DNA of 64,000 bases, from assembly GCF_003057885.1 (NCBI RefSeq), contig NZ_QAGK01000010.1:62001-126000 (forward strand), read 5' to 3'. Of this stretch, positions 1 through 8,849 are shown in pieces. The notes under the pieces are model-generated. The model was not told where the DNA came from. It ran no database searches and was given only the letters and a program-made list of their open reading frames with translations. This DNA is from Oceaniglobus ichthyenteri. Its GTDB lineage: Bacteria; Pseudomonadota; Alphaproteobacteria; Rhodobacterales; Rhodobacteraceae. A program made the position numbers and the translations under genes. Within the stretch, counting starts at the first letter, position 1. Each line of letters opens with the position of its first letter.

Positions 1-2
1 TC

Positions 3-80
3 ACCTTTGCGCTGCGGGGCGGATCGTTGATGTTTGGCTGGAAATTGCCCGTCTATCGCGCCCGCCCGCCGCGCGGCTAA
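3..80 (+). CDS. C-terminal end of an unidentified protein (5' truncated)
   Basis: An open frame enters from the left edge and stops with TAA at 78-80, giving a tail that ends [11 protein letters not shown]. Its stop overlaps the stop codon of the convergent fmt gene (77-79) by two bases, a packing typical of real convergent genes. About 25 codons are visible and carry no recognisable domain, so no function is proposed. It could be a chance open frame; the support is the abutting stops and the absence of any other gene on this edge. Confidence 0.35.
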   Translation, partial: TFALRGGSLMFGWKLPVYRARPPRG

Positions 81-973
81 CCCAGGCTGGGCGGCAACGT
101 CAGACCGCGCAGGATATCGCCGCTGTTCATGGCCGATTTACCGGCCCGCTGCGCCTGTATGATGCGCACGGCCCCGGTGCCACAGGCAATGGTGAACCCC
201 TGTAACACCGTGCCCGGCGCGCCCTGCCCGGCCACCGGTTCGGCGCGCAACAGTTTCACCCGCTCGCCCGCAATATCGCACCATGCGCCGGGAAAAGGCG
301 ACAACCCGTTGATATGGCGCGCCACCTCGTCGGCGGGTCTGGCCCAATCCACCCGCGCCTCGGCCTTGTCGATCTTGGCGGCATAGGTCACGCCCTGATC
401 GGGCTGTGGCGTGGCGGTGAGGCCCGGCAGATCGCCCAAGGCTTGAACAATCAGATCGGCGCCCATTTCTGACAACCGGTCATGCAGATCGCCGGTGGTA
501 TCGGTCGGGCCAATCGGCAGGGCTGCACGCAACAGCACCGGGCCGGTGTCCAACCCTGCCTCCATCTGCATGATGCAAACGCCGGTTTCCTCGTCGCCCG
601 CCATGATCGCCCGGTGAATCGGTGCCGCCCCGCGCCAGCGCGGCAAAAGCGAGGCGTGAATGTTCAAACACCCGTGGCCGGGCGCATCCAGCACCGCTTG
701 GGGCAGGATCAGACCATAGGCCACAACAACCGCCACATCGGCCCTGAGTGCGGCAAAATCGGCCTGTGCCTCGGGGGATTTCAACGATTTCGGATGGCGC
801 ACCGGCAGGCCCAGCGTTTCGGCCCAGGCATGCACGGCGGTGGGGCGGTCTTTTTTACCGCGTCCGGCGGGGCGGGGCGGCTGTGTATAAACACAGGTGA
901 TCGTATGATCGCGCGCCAGCGCCCGCAGGATCGGCACAGAAAAATCGGGCGTGCCCATGAATATGATGTTCAA
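77..973 (-). CDS. fmt: Methionyl-tRNA formyltransferase
   Basis: Transfers a formyl group from 10-formyl-tetrahydrofolate to Met-tRNA(fMet) for cytosolic translation initiation. The 298-residue protein begins [14 protein letters not shown], the usual Fmt N-terminus. It carries the catalytic Asn104/His106 in LNIHASLLP, the [12 protein letters not shown] loop, and Asp142 in GLDTGPVL, followed by the C-terminal tRNA-binding barrel. The start is TTG: an AGGAGG lies seven bases upstream and no ATG is nearer. It sits 26 bp downstream of copA on the same strand and downstream of three def genes. This recalls the usual def-fmt pair with copA inserted, so fmt may be read partly from the copper promoter. 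Confidence 0.96.
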   Translation of the reverse strand: MNIIFMGTPDFSVPILRALARDHTITCVYTQPPRPAGRGKKDRPTAVHAWAETLGLPVRHPKSLKSPEAQADFAALRADVAVVVAYGLILPQAVLDAPGHGCLNIHASLLPRWRGAAPIHRAIMAGDEETGVCIMQMEAGLDTGPVLLRAALPIGPTDTTGDLHDRLSEMGADLIVQALGDLPGLTATPQPDQGVTYAAKIDKAEARVDWARPADEVARHINGLSPFPGAWCDIAGERVKLLRAEPVAGQGAPGTVLQGFTIACGTGAVRIIQAQRAGKSAMNSGDILRGLTLPPSLG

Positions 974-999
974 CTGTGCCTCCTGTGGTTAGGCGCGGC

Positions 1000-3465
1000 T
1001 TAGCCCGGCGCGGGGGCCGGTGTAAACCCGCCCGCCGCCGCGCCCTTGGGCAATGTCACCCGGCGCAGGCGCAGGGCGTTGGAAATCACGAACACGCTGG
1101 ACAATGCCATCGCCCCCGCCGCCAGCATCGGCGACAGCAACGTGCCGCTGATCGGGTACAAAACCCCCGCCGCCACCGGGATCAGCGCCGTGTTATAGGC
1201 AAAGGCCCAGAACAAGTTCTGACGGATATTGCGCAGGGTCGCGCGGCTGACCACCATTGCCTTGGCCACCCCGTTCAAATCGCCCGACATCAACACCACA
1301 TCGGCGGTTTCCATCGCCACATCGGTGCCGGTGCCCAGCGCAATGCCCACATCGGCCGCGGCCAGCGCGGGCGCGTCGTTGATGCCATCGCCGACAAAGG
1401 CCAGGGTTTTGTCGCCCCTCAACTGCTCGATCGCGGCGACCTTGCCATCGGGCATGACGCCGGCAACCACATGTTCAATGCCCAGATCGCGGGCAATGGC
1501 GCGGGCTGTCGCCTCTTGATCGCCAGTGACCATGGCCAGGGTCAGGCCCATCGCACGCAATTCGGCCAAAGCGGCGGGCGTGCTGGGTTTGATCGGGTCG
1601 GCCACGCCGATCACGGCGGCAAGTTCGCCATCAATCGCGGCAAACATCGCCGAACGCCCCTGATTGGCAATCCGCGCGCTTTGCTCGGCCAACGGATCAA
1701 CCGCCACATCGATTTCGGCCATGAACCGGGCGGTACCGATGCGCACGGCGCGCCCGCCCACCCGGCCTGACACGCCCTGCCCGGTGTGAGATTGAAAATC
1801 ATCCACCACGGGCAGGGTCTGGCCTGCTGCCGCACGGGTGATGGCACGGGCAATCGGGTGTTCTGATTGCGCCTCAAGGGCGGCAAGCAACGGCAGAACA
1901 TCGTCCCGCTGCAATCCGGCCGCCAGTTCAAGATCGGTCAGCTCAGGGCGGCCTTGGGTCAAGGTGCCGGTTTTATCAAACGCGATCACCCCAACCTCGG
2001 ACAGGGATTGCAGCGCGTCGCCCTTGTGAAACAGCACGCCCATTTCGGCGGCGCGCCCGGTGCCCACCATCACACTGGTTGGCGTGGCCAGACCCATGGC
2101 ACAGGGGCACGCCACGATCAAAACCGACACCCCCGCCACCAGCGCGAATGTCAGCGCCGGATCGGGGCCGAACACCAACCATGCCAGAACCGTGGCGGCG
2201 GCAATCGCCAATACGGCCGGTACGAAAATCGCGGTGATCCGGTCGGCCATGGCCTGAATCGGCAGGCGCGCGCCTTGTGCCTCTTGCACCATGCGCACGA
2301 TGCCCGACAGCACCGTGTCAGCCCCCACCGCCGTGGCGCGAATGCGCAACGCGCCGGTGCCGTTGATCGTGCCGCCCACCACGGTGTCGTCGGTGGTTTT
2401 GGCCACGGGGGCCGGTTCGCCGGTGATCATGCTTTCGTCAACCCAACTGTCACCCGACATGACCTGCCCGTCCACCGGAATACGCGCGCCGGGGCGGGCC
2501 AATACCACATCGCCGGGGGCAAGTGTGGCGATGTCCTGTTCAACCGTTTCGCCATCACGCTCAACCAAAGCCACACGCGGTTGCAGGCCCATCAGCCCGC
2601 GAATCGCAGCACCGGTGCGCCCCTTGGCCCGCGCCTCAAGCGTGCGACCCAAAAGGATCAGGGTGACAATCACCGCCGCCGCCTCAAAATACACGGCGCG
2701 GCTGGCCGCGGGCAAAAGCGTGGGCGCAAACAGCGCCACAGTGGAATATAGCCAGGCCGCGCCGGTGCCCAGCGCCACCAATGCGTTCATGTCAGGTGCC
2801 CGGCGCATCAGCGCAGGCCAGCCCTTGGTGATGAACCGCCGACCGGGAAAGACCAGAACAGCCGTGGTCAGAACGAATTGGATCATCCAACTGGTCGTAT
2901 GACCGATGGTCTGGCCGATAAGATGATGAAATGCCGGAATCAAATGCCCGCCCATTTCCAAAATGAACACCGGCAGGGTGAGCACGGCAGCGATAATCGT
3001 ATCGCGCGTCAAAATCGCCGCCTCATCGGGTTTGGTGTCGGGCTGTGCAGTGTCATCTTGGGGAATCACCGGATATCCGGCGGCCCGCGTCGCGGCGGTG
3101 ATGGCGTCGGGTGTTGCCGCGCCTTCGGCCCATGTCACCTGTGCCGTTTCGGTGGCCAGATTAACGCTGGCCTCAACCACGCCGGGGATCGCCAACAGCG
3201 CCTTTTCGGCGCGCCCCACACAAGACGCACAGGACAGGTTTTCAACATCGAACTGCGCGGTGTGCATTTTGGCGGGATAGCCCGCTTCGCGCAACGCCTG
3301 AGCAACCTGCGCCATACTGGCGTCGTCCATCGTGACCCGCGCGGTGGTGGTGGCCAGATTGACCTGTGCCGCGGTGACGCCGGGCACGGTTTTGATCGCC
3401 TTTTCCGCCCGCCCCACACATGAGGCACAATTCAGTCCCTCAAGTTCAAAAGTGATATCTGCCAT
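1000..3465 (-). CDS. copA: Cu(I)-exporting P1B-type ATPase
   Basis: An 821-residue inner-membrane pump that exports Cu(I) (or Ag(I)) using ATP. It has two N-terminal heavy-metal-binding domains (GLNCASC and NLSCASC, about residues 1-145), then transmembrane helices. Further on are the TGEP actuator loop, the CPC metal site ([12 protein letters not shown]), the DKTGT phosphorylation motif, the SEHPIARA nucleotide-binding motif and [10 protein letters not shown]. An upstream TTG in frame at 3516 is rejected because it is the -35 hexamer of the promoter. The ATG at 3465 has an AGGAAA ribosome site. It lies between def and fmt. No copper chaperone or CueR gene is in the window. The TPC/CPC-type motifs favour Cu/Ag over Zn/Cd. 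Confidence 0.96.
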   Translation of the reverse strand: MADITFELEGLNCASCVGRAEKAIKTVPGVTAAQVNLATTTARVTMDDASMAQVAQALREAGYPAKMHTAQFDVENLSCASCVGRAEKALLAIPGVVEASVNLATETAQVTWAEGAATPDAITAATRAAGYPVIPQDDTAQPDTKPDEAAILTRDTIIAAVLTLPVFILEMGGHLIPAFHHLIGQTIGHTTSWMIQFVLTTAVLVFPGRRFITKGWPALMRRAPDMNALVALGTGAAWLYSTVALFAPTLLPAASRAVYFEAAAVIVTLILLGRTLEARAKGRTGAAIRGLMGLQPRVALVERDGETVEQDIATLAPGDVVLARPGARIPVDGQVMSGDSWVDESMITGEPAPVAKTTDDTVVGGTINGTGALRIRATAVGADTVLSGIVRMVQEAQGARLPIQAMADRITAIFVPAVLAIAAATVLAWLVFGPDPALTFALVAGVSVLIVACPCAMGLATPTSVMVGTGRAAEMGVLFHKGDALQSLSEVGVIAFDKTGTLTQGRPELTDLELAAGLQRDDVLPLLAALEAQSEHPIARAITRAAAGQTLPVVDDFQSHTGQGVSGRVGGRAVRIGTARFMAEIDVAVDPLAEQSARIANQGRSAMFAAIDGELAAVIGVADPIKPSTPAALAELRAMGLTLAMVTGDQEATARAIARDLGIEHVVAGVMPDGKVAAIEQLRGDKTLAFVGDGINDAPALAAADVGIALGTGTDVAMETADVVLMSGDLNGVAKAMVVSRATLRNIRQNLFWAFAYNTALIPVAAGVLYPISGTLLSPMLAAGAMALSSVFVISNALRLRRVTLPKGAAAGGFTPAPAPG

Positions 3466-3485
3466 AGGATTTCCTTTCCCTGGCA

Positions 3486-3516
3486 GAGATAGGCCCTCCA
3501 CCCACTGGAGGGTCAA
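3486..3516 (-). promoter_or_regulatory. CueR-type (MerR family) promoter/operator of copA
   Basis: Reading the minus strand, TTGACC (3511-3516) and TATCTC (3486-3491) are separated by exactly 19 bp. This is the overlong spacer that marks MerR-family activated promoters. The spacer holds a dyad, CCCTCCA-GTGGG-TGGAGGG, closely matching the known CueR operator of enterobacterial copA (CCTTCC...GGAAGG). The copA start codon is 20 bases beyond the -10, so the leader is very short. It implies a CueR-like activator encoded elsewhere. Regulation by copper is inference from the site. Confidence 0.85.
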
Positions 3517-3523
3517 GGGCCGC

Positions 3524-4018
3524 CTAGCGCAATTTGGCCGCCTTTTTCAAAAGCATCGCGCGTTTGGTGCGGCTCAGGCGGTCAAAATACATCTTGCCGT
3601 TCAGATGATCGATCTGGTGTTGCACGCTGGTGGCCCACAGGCCGACAAAATCGCGCTGTTCCACCGCACCTGCGGCATTCACAAACCGTACCGTTACGGC
3701 GCGGGGCCGGGTCACGGGGGCGGCCAGACCGGGCAGGTTTGGCGATGCCTCCTGGTGCAGCCGTGGTTCGATACTGGCATGCAGGATTTCGGGGTTGGCC
3801 ATGCGCACCGCCTGACCGCGCTTTTCCGAGGCATCCACCACCGCCAGACGCAGCATCACGCCCAATTGCGGTGCGGCCAGACCGACGCCGGGCATCGCCT
3901 CCATCGCCTCGATCATCTCATCCCACAGGGCGCGGATGTCATCGGTGATTTCCGGCACCATTTCGGCGGGGGTCTGCAACCGTTTGTCGGGCCACATCAC
4001 ATAGGGGCGCGGCGTCAT
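3524..4018 (-). CDS. Degenerate peptide deformylase paralogue, probably inactive
   Basis: A 164-residue member of the peptide deformylase fold, third in a tandem array. Motif I is intact (GVGLAAPQ, residues 44-51). Motif II, normally EGCLS, reads EASPN (90-94), so the metal-ligand Cys is Ser92. Motif III, normally HExDH, reads HQIDH (134-138), so the catalytic Glu is Gln135, although both metal-binding histidines remain. Codons were read directly: CAC CAG ATC GAT CAT. Loss of a metal ligand and the general base argues against normal deformylase activity, yet the frame is open and full length. It overlaps the preceding def by four bases, so it is co-translated. It may regulate or bind nascent chains; that is speculation. 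Confidence 0.85.
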   Translation of the reverse strand: MTPRPYVMWPDKRLQTPAEMVPEITDDIRALWDEMIEAMEAMPGVGLAAPQLGVMLRLAVVDASEKRGQAVRMANPEILHASIEPRLHQEASPNLPGLAAPVTRPRAVTVRFVNAAGAVEQRDFVGLWATSVQHQIDHLNGKMYFDRLSRTKRAMLLKKAAKLR

Positions 4019-4506
4019 GGCAAAACCTCGGCTTCAAACGTTGCGCGCTGATCGGGCGACATGTGATCAAACAGGGTCACGCCATTCAGATGATCCAGCT
4101 CGTGCTGCGCACAGGTGGCGGCAAACCCGCTCAGCATGGCCCGATGCGCGGCACCCGTCAGATCCTGCCAGGACAGCGTGAGTGTGTCAGGGCGCGTTAC
4201 CTGAACCGGCAGATCGGGAATCGAAAGGCAGCCTTCGGTTTCGGCGCGCTGATCGGCGCTGGCGGCAATGATCGCCGGATTGATACAGATCCAAGGGTCC
4301 GGCGCGCCGTCTTTCCACGTTACATCCATGACAAACACCCGCCGTGTCACGCCGATTTGCGGCGCTGCCAAACCCCGCCCCGAGGCATCATACATCGTTT
4401 CCAACATATCATCGGTGAGCGCTGTAAGAGCATCATCAAACACAGTGACCGGCGCACACACAGCCCGCAACACCGGATCAGGCCACAGCACAATGGGCCG
4501 GATCAC
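4015..4506 (-). CDS. def: Peptide deformylase (second copy)
   Basis: Removes the N-formyl group from nascent polypeptides at the ribosome. The 163-residue protein has all three motifs: GRGLAAPQIG, EGCLSIP with the metal-ligand Cys, and QHELDH with both His and the catalytic Glu. Motif I has Arg where the main copy has Ile (GRGLAAPQ versus GIGLAAPQ). It is shorter at the C-terminus than the first copy, lacking its basic tail. ATGA-type four-base overlaps link it to the def gene upstream (4503-4506) and to the degenerate copy downstream, so the three form one translationally coupled unit. It should be catalytically competent, perhaps with altered substrate preference. Confidence 0.92.
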   Translation of the reverse strand: MIRPIVLWPDPVLRAVCAPVTVFDDALTALTDDMLETMYDASGRGLAAPQIGVTRRVFVMDVTWKDGAPDPWICINPAIIAASADQRAETEGCLSIPDLPVQVTRPDTLTLSWQDLTGAAHRAMLSGFAATCAQHELDHLNGVTLFDHMSPDQRATFEAEVLP

Positions 4507-5024
4507 GCGCGCTGCCGTTCGCGTTTCAGTTTCACCATCTTGCGGGTGATCATCTGACGGCGCAGGGGTTTGAGATAATCAATGAACAACTTGCCGTTCA
4601 GATGGTCAATTTCATGCTGCACACAGGTGGCCCACAACCCGTCAAACCGTTCGCTGTGCTCGCCCATCTTCAAATCATTCCAGCGCACCTCGACCTCGGC
4701 GGGGCGCTCGACCTCGCCATATTGTTCGGGGATCGACAGGCACCCTTCTTCATAGACCGATTGCGCGTCGCTGGCCCATGTCACGGTGGGGTTCAGCATG
4801 ACGATCGGGCGCGGCGCGGCGCCGTCCTCTTTTACGCAATCGACCACGATCAAACGCTGCATCACCCCCACCTGGGGCGCGGCCAATCCAATGCCCGGCG
4901 CGTCATACATGGTTTGCAACATGTCATCGGCCAACCGGCGCAAATCGTCAGACACGTCCTGCACGGGGGCGGCGACCTTTTTCAGGCGCGGATCGGGATG
5001 GATGAGAATATCAAGAATGGCCAT
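4503..5024 (-). CDS. def: Peptide deformylase (main copy)
   Basis: A 173-residue deformylase, the first gene of the array and the most canonical. It has GIGLAAPQVG, EGCLSIPEQYG and QHEIDHLNGKLF, the complete set of metal ligands (Cys, two His) and the catalytic Glu. The C-terminal helix ends in a basic tail (KLKRERQRA), as in ribosome-associated deformylases, which dock near the tunnel exit. It starts with ATG at 5024 and is divergent from the malY-like gene across 114 bp. It is presumably the housekeeping enzyme working with fmt, and the two downstream paralogues look like later duplications of it. Confidence 0.96.
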   Translation of the reverse strand: MAILDILIHPDPRLKKVAAPVQDVSDDLRRLADDMLQTMYDAPGIGLAAPQVGVMQRLIVVDCVKEDGAAPRPIVMLNPTVTWASDAQSVYEEGCLSIPEQYGEVERPAEVEVRWNDLKMGEHSERFDGLWATCVQHEIDHLNGKLFIDYLKPLRRQMITRKMVKLKRERQRA

Positions 5025-5138
5025 TTGCGGGATGTATGACGTGCCGGAAGGTTTTGCAATATCACCCGCGCGAATGGGGCTTTACCCGGCGGCGCAACGC
5101 CTTAGGCTAGACAAAAATAGGCCAAAGGACGAAAATCC

Positions 5139-6308
5139 ATGAGTTTTGACGATATAATTGACCGGCGCGGCACCCATTGCATGAAATGGGACATGATGGA
5201 GCCCCTGTATGGTGTGCCACGGGACGAGGGCCTGTCCATGTGGGTGGCCGATATGGATTTCCGCCCCCCCGCCTGTGTGCAAAACGCGGTGCAAAACATG
5301 GTTGACCATGGGATTTACGGCTATTTTGGCGACGATACCGATTATCTGGCCGCCATCCAGTGGTGGATGCAAACGCGCCACGGTTGGACGGTTGACCCCG
5401 ATTGGGTGTTCACCACCCACGGTCTGGTCAACGGCACCGCGATGTGCCTGGATGCGTTTACCGCACCGGGCGATGGGATCGTGTTGTTCACGCCCGTTTA
5501 TCATGCCTTTGCCAAAGTGATCAAAGCCGCCGGTCGCCGCGTGGTTGAATGCGAGATGGCGTTGGATCAGGGGCGCTATACCCTCGATTTTGACCGCTGG
5601 GATGCGCAACTTGACGGCTCGGAAACCATGCTGATCCTGTGTTCGCCCCACAACCCCGGCGGCCGCGTCTGGACCCGCGAAGAACTGACCCAGGTGGCCG
5701 AATTTGCAAAGCGTCACGATCTGATTCTGGTCAGTGATGAAATTCATCACGATCTGGTATTTCCCGGCCACAGCCATATTCCCATGGCCCATATCGACGG
5801 GATCGAAGACCGGCTGGTGATGATGACGGCCACCACCAAAACATTCAACATCGCCGGATCCCATGTTGGCAACGTGATCATCGCCGATCCCGAATTGCGC
5901 GCCCGGTTCGGCGCGCGGATGGCGGCATTGGGCCTGTCGCCCAATTCATTCGGGCTGTTCATGGCCACGGCGGCCTATTCGCCCGACGGCGCCGCCTGGG
6001 TCGATGATTTGATGACCTATCTGGATGGCAACCGTAAAGTATTTGACGAAGGGGTGAACGCGATTCCCGGCCTTTCCTCGGTTTCGCTTGAGGCGACGTA
6101 CCTGAGCTGGGTCAATTTTGAGGGCACCGGGATGAAACGCGAAGAATTCAGCCGTCGTGTCAGCCAGGATGCCAAAATCGCCGCCAATGCCGGGCCGACA
6201 TTCGGCACGGGCGGCGAACATTTCCTGCGGTTCAACATCGCCACGCCGCGTGCACGGATCAAAGAGGCCGTCGCGCGGCTGACAGACGCTTTTGGAGATT
6301 TGCAATAA
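5139..6308 (+). CDS. PLP-dependent C-S lyase / aminotransferase, MalY-PatB family
   Basis: A 389-residue fold-type I PLP enzyme. The N-terminus DIIDRRGTHCMKWD and WVADMDF are typical of the MalY/PatB group, which cleaves cystathionine and related beta-C-S bonds. Downstream are the CSPHNPGGRVW and SDEIHHDLVF motifs and the PLP lysine in TATTKTFNIAG. The start ATG at 5139 follows an AGGACG. It stands alone, divergent from def, with a palindromic GC-rich repeat after the stop. Cystathionine beta-lyase or cysteine desulfhydrase activity is the family expectation; the in vivo substrate cannot be told from sequence. Confidence 0.88.
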   Translation: MSFDDIIDRRGTHCMKWDMMEPLYGVPRDEGLSMWVADMDFRPPACVQNAVQNMVDHGIYGYFGDDTDYLAAIQWWMQTRHGWTVDPDWVFTTHGLVNGTAMCLDAFTAPGDGIVLFTPVYHAFAKVIKAAGRRVVECEMALDQGRYTLDFDRWDAQLDGSETMLILCSPHNPGGRVWTREELTQVAEFAKRHDLILVSDEIHHDLVFPGHSHIPMAHIDGIEDRLVMMTATTKTFNIAGSHVGNVIIADPELRARFGARMAALGLSPNSFGLFMATAAYSPDGAAWVDDLMTYLDGNRKVFDEGVNAIPGLSSVSLEATYLSWVNFEGTGMKREEFSRRVSQDAKIAANAGPTFGTGGEHFLRFNIATPRARIKEAVARLTDAFGDLQ

Positions 6309-6313
6309 GGAGG

Positions 6314-6392
6314 CGGCCCTGCGGGCCGGGTTGGGGGCTTTGCCCCCGGCCTTTCAGGCCTCCCCCAAGATATTTTCAGCAAGAAAAAACCC
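6314..6392. repeat. GC-rich intergenic repeat with terminator-like hairpin
   Basis: Directly after the malY-like stop comes a run with GGGGGC-TTT-GCCCCC and GGCC-TTTCA-GGCC stems, then CCTCCCCCAAGATATTTT and an A-rich tail. This arrangement closely resembles the short element found many times at 3' ends of genes in Rhodobacteraceae genomes, from general knowledge of that group. It can act as a transcription terminator. Only one copy is recognisable in this window, so the repeat status rests on prior knowledge. Confidence 0.5.
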
Positions 6393-6479
6393 TGTGCGAT
6401 TCATTGAATATTAACCAAAATCACGAAATCTCATCATGCGGTACAGGCTGGGAAGCCGATGACCGTGCAAGGAAAAGCC

Positions 6480-6530
6480 GCCCCGTTTCATTTTGACACA
6501 TCTGAAATGGGGCGCATTTCTGTGTTTTTT
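6480..6530 (+). terminator. Hairpin with delayed T-tract, possible terminator
   Basis: GCCCCGTTTCA (6480-6490) pairs with TGAAATGGGGC (6503-6513) with one G-U, making an 11-bp stem with a 12-base loop. A run of six T lies 11 bases beyond. The distance to the T-tract is long for a classic intrinsic terminator. It could end a malY read-through transcript or a small RNA starting in the AT-rich stretch around 6390-6460. No coding frame with a ribosome site was seen between 6309 and 6866. Confidence 0.35.
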
Positions 6531-6598
6531 CTTGCTATAAATATCCAAAAGGCGCGTGTCCCTTCGGGCGCGGCGCAAATTGGATTGGCGCAGAGCGC

Positions 6599-6627
6599 TT
6601 GACTTTCACGGCGTCCCCGCCGATATG
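6599..6627 (+). promoter_or_regulatory. Candidate sigma-70 promoter of the RNA helicase gene
   Basis: TTGACT (6599-6604) and GATATG (6622-6627) are 17 bp apart. Initiation a few bases later would leave a leader of about 230 bases before the helicase ATG at 6867. That leader has no gene. Long structured leaders are known for several cold-inducible DEAD-box helicase mRNAs. The -10 match is weak, so this is tentative. Confidence 0.3.
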
Positions 6628-6866
6628 GCGTGTAACCGCCGCCCTCTGCCGCGTGAGCAGATTTGCCCGAAACCGGGCACACTCGGGGCCGCGACGATCA
6701 CTAAAGTTTCCCACATCACGCAGGGGGGCAGCGCTTTGACGGCCACGGGGCATCCGGCCCAGCGGTCAGATCGCGGCGCAACCTGCACTTTCGCCCGGGG
6801 CAGACCTGGGGCGTTTGACCGTTTCATACGGCAGGCCATGGGGCGTGCCGTGACAAAGGATTTACT

Positions 6867-8123
6867 ATGGATTTCGACATGTTGGGCCTTGCGCCCAAGA
6901 TCGTTTCTAACCTCACTGCCTTGGGCATCACCGAGCCAACGCCGATTCAGAAACAGGCGATTCCGCATGCGATGAATGGCCGCGATGTGATGGGTCTGGC
7001 GCAGACCGGCACCGGCAAAACCGCGGCGTTTGGCCTGCCGTTGATTCACACGCTCAGCAAACTGGGCGTAAAGCCCAAGCCACGTTCGGTTCACGGGCTT
7101 ATCCTGGCACCGACACGGGAACTGGCCAATCAGATCGCCGAAAACCTGCGCGCTTATACCGGTGGGTCGCACCTTTCCGTGGCGATTGTTGTGGGCGGCG
7201 TCAGCATCAACCGCCAGATCAATCGCCTTGAGCGTGGCGTAGATCTGTTGGTTGCCACGCCTGGCCGTTTGATGGATCTGCTGGATCGTCGCGCTGTTAC
7301 ATTGAGCGACGCCAAATTCCTGGTTCTGGATGAGGCAGATCAGATGCTTGATCTTGGCTTTATCCACGCTTTGCGCAAGATTGCGCCGTTGCTGGCCAAG
7401 GATCGCCAGACCATGCTGTTTTCGGCCACGATGCCAAAGCAGATGAACGAAATCGCCAGTGTGTATCTGACCGATCCGGTGCGTATCGAAGTGGCCCGCC
7501 CGGGCCAGACCGCTGACAATATCACCCAATCGGTGCATTTCATCGCCCAGGCCGAAAAGCAGGGGTTGTTGATGGATCTGCTGAAAAAGCACCCCGATGA
7601 GCGGGCCTTGGTGTTTGGACGCACCAAGCATGGCAGTGAAAAACTGATGAAAAACCTGGATCGTGCCGGGTTTTCCACCGCATCGATCCATGGCAACAAA
7701 AGTCAGGGACAGCGGGATCGCGCGATCGCCGATTTCAAGGCTGGCAAGATCAAGGTGTTGGTCGCCACCGATGTGGCCGCGCGCGGCATCGACATTCCCG
7801 AGGTGATGTTCGTGTATAACTACGACCTGCCCAACGTTGCCGAGAATTATATTCACCGCATCGGGCGCACCGCGCGGGCCGGGGCCAGCGGCCAGGCCAT
7901 TGCATTTTGCGCGCCAGATGAGATGCCGTATCTGAAAGACATCGAAAAAGTGATGAAATCAGGGATCGATGTCGCGTCGGGCCGCCCATGGGAGGTTGTC
8001 GGCGGTGCAAAACCCGCACGTCGGCGCGGTGGCGGCGGCGGCAAACCCCAGGGTCAGCGCAAGCCGCAGGCCGGCAAACCGGCAACAGGTGGTGGACCCA
8101 GACGGCGGCGTCGCGCGGCCTAG
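6867..8123 (+). CDS. DEAD-box ATP-dependent RNA helicase, RhlE type
   Basis: A 418-residue RNA helicase that unwinds or remodels RNA, likely in ribosome assembly, mRNA decay or cold adaptation. Motifs in order: the Q motif (GITEPTPIQKQAI), AQTGTGKT (Walker A), PTRELA, DEAD in VLDEADQMLDLGF, SAT, and HRIGRTARAG. The C-terminal tail is short, basic and glycine-rich (RRRGGGGG, ending GPRRRRRAA), as in RhlE proteins. The start ATG at 6867 follows AAAGGA. It is monocistronic with an unusually long upstream non-coding stretch. Confidence 0.93.
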   Translation: MDFDMLGLAPKIVSNLTALGITEPTPIQKQAIPHAMNGRDVMGLAQTGTGKTAAFGLPLIHTLSKLGVKPKPRSVHGLILAPTRELANQIAENLRAYTGGSHLSVAIVVGGVSINRQINRLERGVDLLVATPGRLMDLLDRRAVTLSDAKFLVLDEADQMLDLGFIHALRKIAPLLAKDRQTMLFSATMPKQMNEIASVYLTDPVRIEVARPGQTADNITQSVHFIAQAEKQGLLMDLLKKHPDERALVFGRTKHGSEKLMKNLDRAGFSTASIHGNKSQGQRDRAIADFKAGKIKVLVATDVAARGIDIPEVMFVYNYDLPNVAENYIHRIGRTARAGASGQAIAFCAPDEMPYLKDIEKVMKSGIDVASGRPWEVVGGAKPARRRGGGGGKPQGQRKPQAGKPATGGGPRRRRRAA

Positions 8124-8154
8124 GCGGTTGCCACTCGGTAAATAAAACTGCGCA

Positions 8155-8182
8155 CGGGCCCGGGAAACAATCCTTGGGCCCG
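8155..8182. terminator. Inverted repeat between convergent genes
   Basis: CGGGCCC (8155-8161) and GGGCCCG (8176-8182) form a seven-base GC stem with a 14-base loop, between the helicase and the convergent small gene. No T-tract follows on either side, so it is at most a weak bidirectional terminator. Confidence 0.3.
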
Positions 8183-8208
8183 GCGTTATCAAGGCTGAAT
8201 TGCCTCGG

Positions 8209-8553
8209 TTAGGTCAGCAAACCCGCCGGGGTGAAATCATCGGGTGCGAAATCGCGCGGCGGGCGGTCGAACACCGGTGTGTTTTGCTTGAACTCATACA
8301 CCATTTCGTCACGCTCCTGACCGCTGGCCACGATCAGACAGCGGCCCATGTGACGCGGGCCATCATACAGGTCAACATGGCCCCGCAGATGTGGTGCGTC
8401 GGCCGCACTCAGGGCAAACCCCTGATCCCAATACCGCAAAACCACATACTCCTGATCCCCCACCTGCACATGCATCCGGCCTTTGCGGCGGGCGGCATCG
8501 CGGCGGGCCTTGTCCAATCCGTCTTTCACCTCTTGCGGTAGATATTCCAGCAT
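8209..8553 (-). CDS. Conserved hypothetical protein, 114 residues
   Basis: A soluble protein beginning MLEYLPQEVKDGL, with a basic stretch (KARRDAARRKGR) followed by a beta-rich segment (MHVQVGDQEYVVLRYWDQGF). I do not recognise a named domain. The start is set by GGAGG six bases before the ATG at 8553; a longer in-frame version would begin upstream without a ribosome site. The body ends DFTPAGLLT. It is convergent with the helicase gene and has no operon partner. It looks like a lineage-specific housekeeping protein of unknown role. Confidence 0.7.
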   Translation of the reverse strand: MLEYLPQEVKDGLDKARRDAARRKGRMHVQVGDQEYVVLRYWDQGFALSAADAPHLRGHVDLYDGPRHMGRCLIVASGQERDEMVYEFKQNTPVFDRPPRDFAPDDFTPAGLLT

Positions 8554-8849
8554 CACAGCCTCCGAAAGCGTTGGCGTTATCTTAACAGACGTCACCGGCG
8601 TGCGATCCGTCAAGTGTTTGGGCGCCGGACCCTTCAAATAGAGCGCAAATTTATGACAGGATTGTTAATCTCACCCTTTCAATGGCGAAACATCGGTCAT
8701 TTTGAACAACGCGCCAGGCGAATCGGGGCCATAGGACAGGCGGCCATGCCACTGTGCACAGAATCGGTTCCAATGCGGGCGGCTGATCCGACCGGGGAAC
8801 GCCGCCCCATGGCTTGACACAGGCGGTGGCCGGGTTGATGCATGGCACC

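Noticed and set aside
3466-3516. Longer copA starting at TTG 3516
   Set aside because: The TTG is the -35 hexamer of the CueR-type promoter, and ATG 3465 has a ribosome site and the usual N-terminal metal-binding domain start.
6606-7856. 416-codon open frame on the minus strand
   Set aside because: It is opposite the RNA helicase, which has every DEAD-box motif; the antisense frame has none.
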